From NCBI RefSeq assembly GCF_023347255.1, contig NZ_CP094466.1, positions 2,914,001 to 2,978,000 on the forward strand: DNA of 64,000 nt. The letters are read 5' to 3'. Positions 63,960-64,000 of this stretch are shown here, piece after piece (position 1 is the first letter of the stretch; every line of letters begins with the position of its first letter). Both the position numbers and the translations under genes were made by a program. The notes under the pieces were generated by a model that made no database searches, was not told where the DNA came from, and saw nothing but the letters and a program-made list of their open reading frames with translations. Source of the stretch: Faecalibacterium sp. I4-3-84 (GTDB lineage Bacteria > Bacillota > Clostridia > Oscillospirales > Ruminococcaceae).

Positions 63960-64000
63960 GGAAACAGCGAAAAAGTATGATTTTATTTTGGAGGGAAACG

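Overview
The window is a high-GC Firmicutes chromosome segment, most likely from Faecalibacterium or a close Oscillospiraceae relative. The clues are the gene order (yicC-remA-gmk-priA-def-fmt-rsmB-rlmN-PP2C-prkC-rsgA-thiN-spoVM), a Cys-rich zinc-type L28, a rubredoxin-first rubrerythrin, NSS and CstA carriers, and dispersed small repeats. The species is an inference. No rRNA, tRNA or CRISPR array was seen. Most of the window is ordinary chromosome, with good sigma-A promoters and intrinsic terminators.

Layout. 1-2190: the end of a soluble biotin-dependent carboxyl-transfer operon (carboxyltransferase, biotin carrier, OadA/5S-like subunit). 2230-2710: a stand-alone transposase-type HTH protein behind a promoter with a perfect inverted repeat. 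2760-15160: a long housekeeping cluster for RNA turnover, nucleotide metabolism, replication restart, translation start, rRNA/tRNA modification and Ser/Thr signalling, ending in a 25-codon spoVM. 15160-21400: a cysteine desulfurase, a uracil permease with a leader peptide and attenuator, a reverse rubrerythrin, a nonsense-mutated DUF1624 gene, and a flavodoxin/YgbA region with three copies of one 16-bp dyad that looks like an iron (DtxR-type) operator. 21400-33870: a mix including an LTA-synthase-like protein, rpsB-tsf, a T-box-controlled cstA and an SGNH hydrolase with a Ser-rich tail. 33900-42180: yjjG, an ABC-F protein, lon, engB, a methyltransferase and hslO.

42175-51050 is the most unusual stretch. 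It holds two of three copies (the third is at 57053-57454) of a 400-bp cassette. Each copy encodes an identical 36-residue hydrophobic peptide with a sequestered ribosome site, and a convergent antisense RNA from a strong promoter. I read this as a multi-copy type I toxin-antitoxin system. Between and around the copies lie yqfC/yqfD/ylbJ sporulation-type genes, direct repeats beside a RepA-like ATPase gene, an AbrB/RelE type II toxin-antitoxin pair, and a csoR-copA copper operon in which a complete CopZ chaperone with its own Shine-Dalgarno sequence is fused to the end of CopA.

51150-64000: an esterase-fold protein lacking its nucleophile, DUF4250, rpmB, an M50 protease, scpA-scpB-DUF2953-ytfJ-rluB (with a MITE-like repeat), an NSS transporter, an Agr-like LytTR/GHKL pair, a possible structured RNA, and a gntR-pyrB-pyrI operon. 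Several sporulation-associated genes (spoVM, yqfC, yqfD, ylbJ-like, ylmC/ymxH-like, DUF2953, ytfJ) persist here, although Faecalibacterium is described as non-spore-forming.
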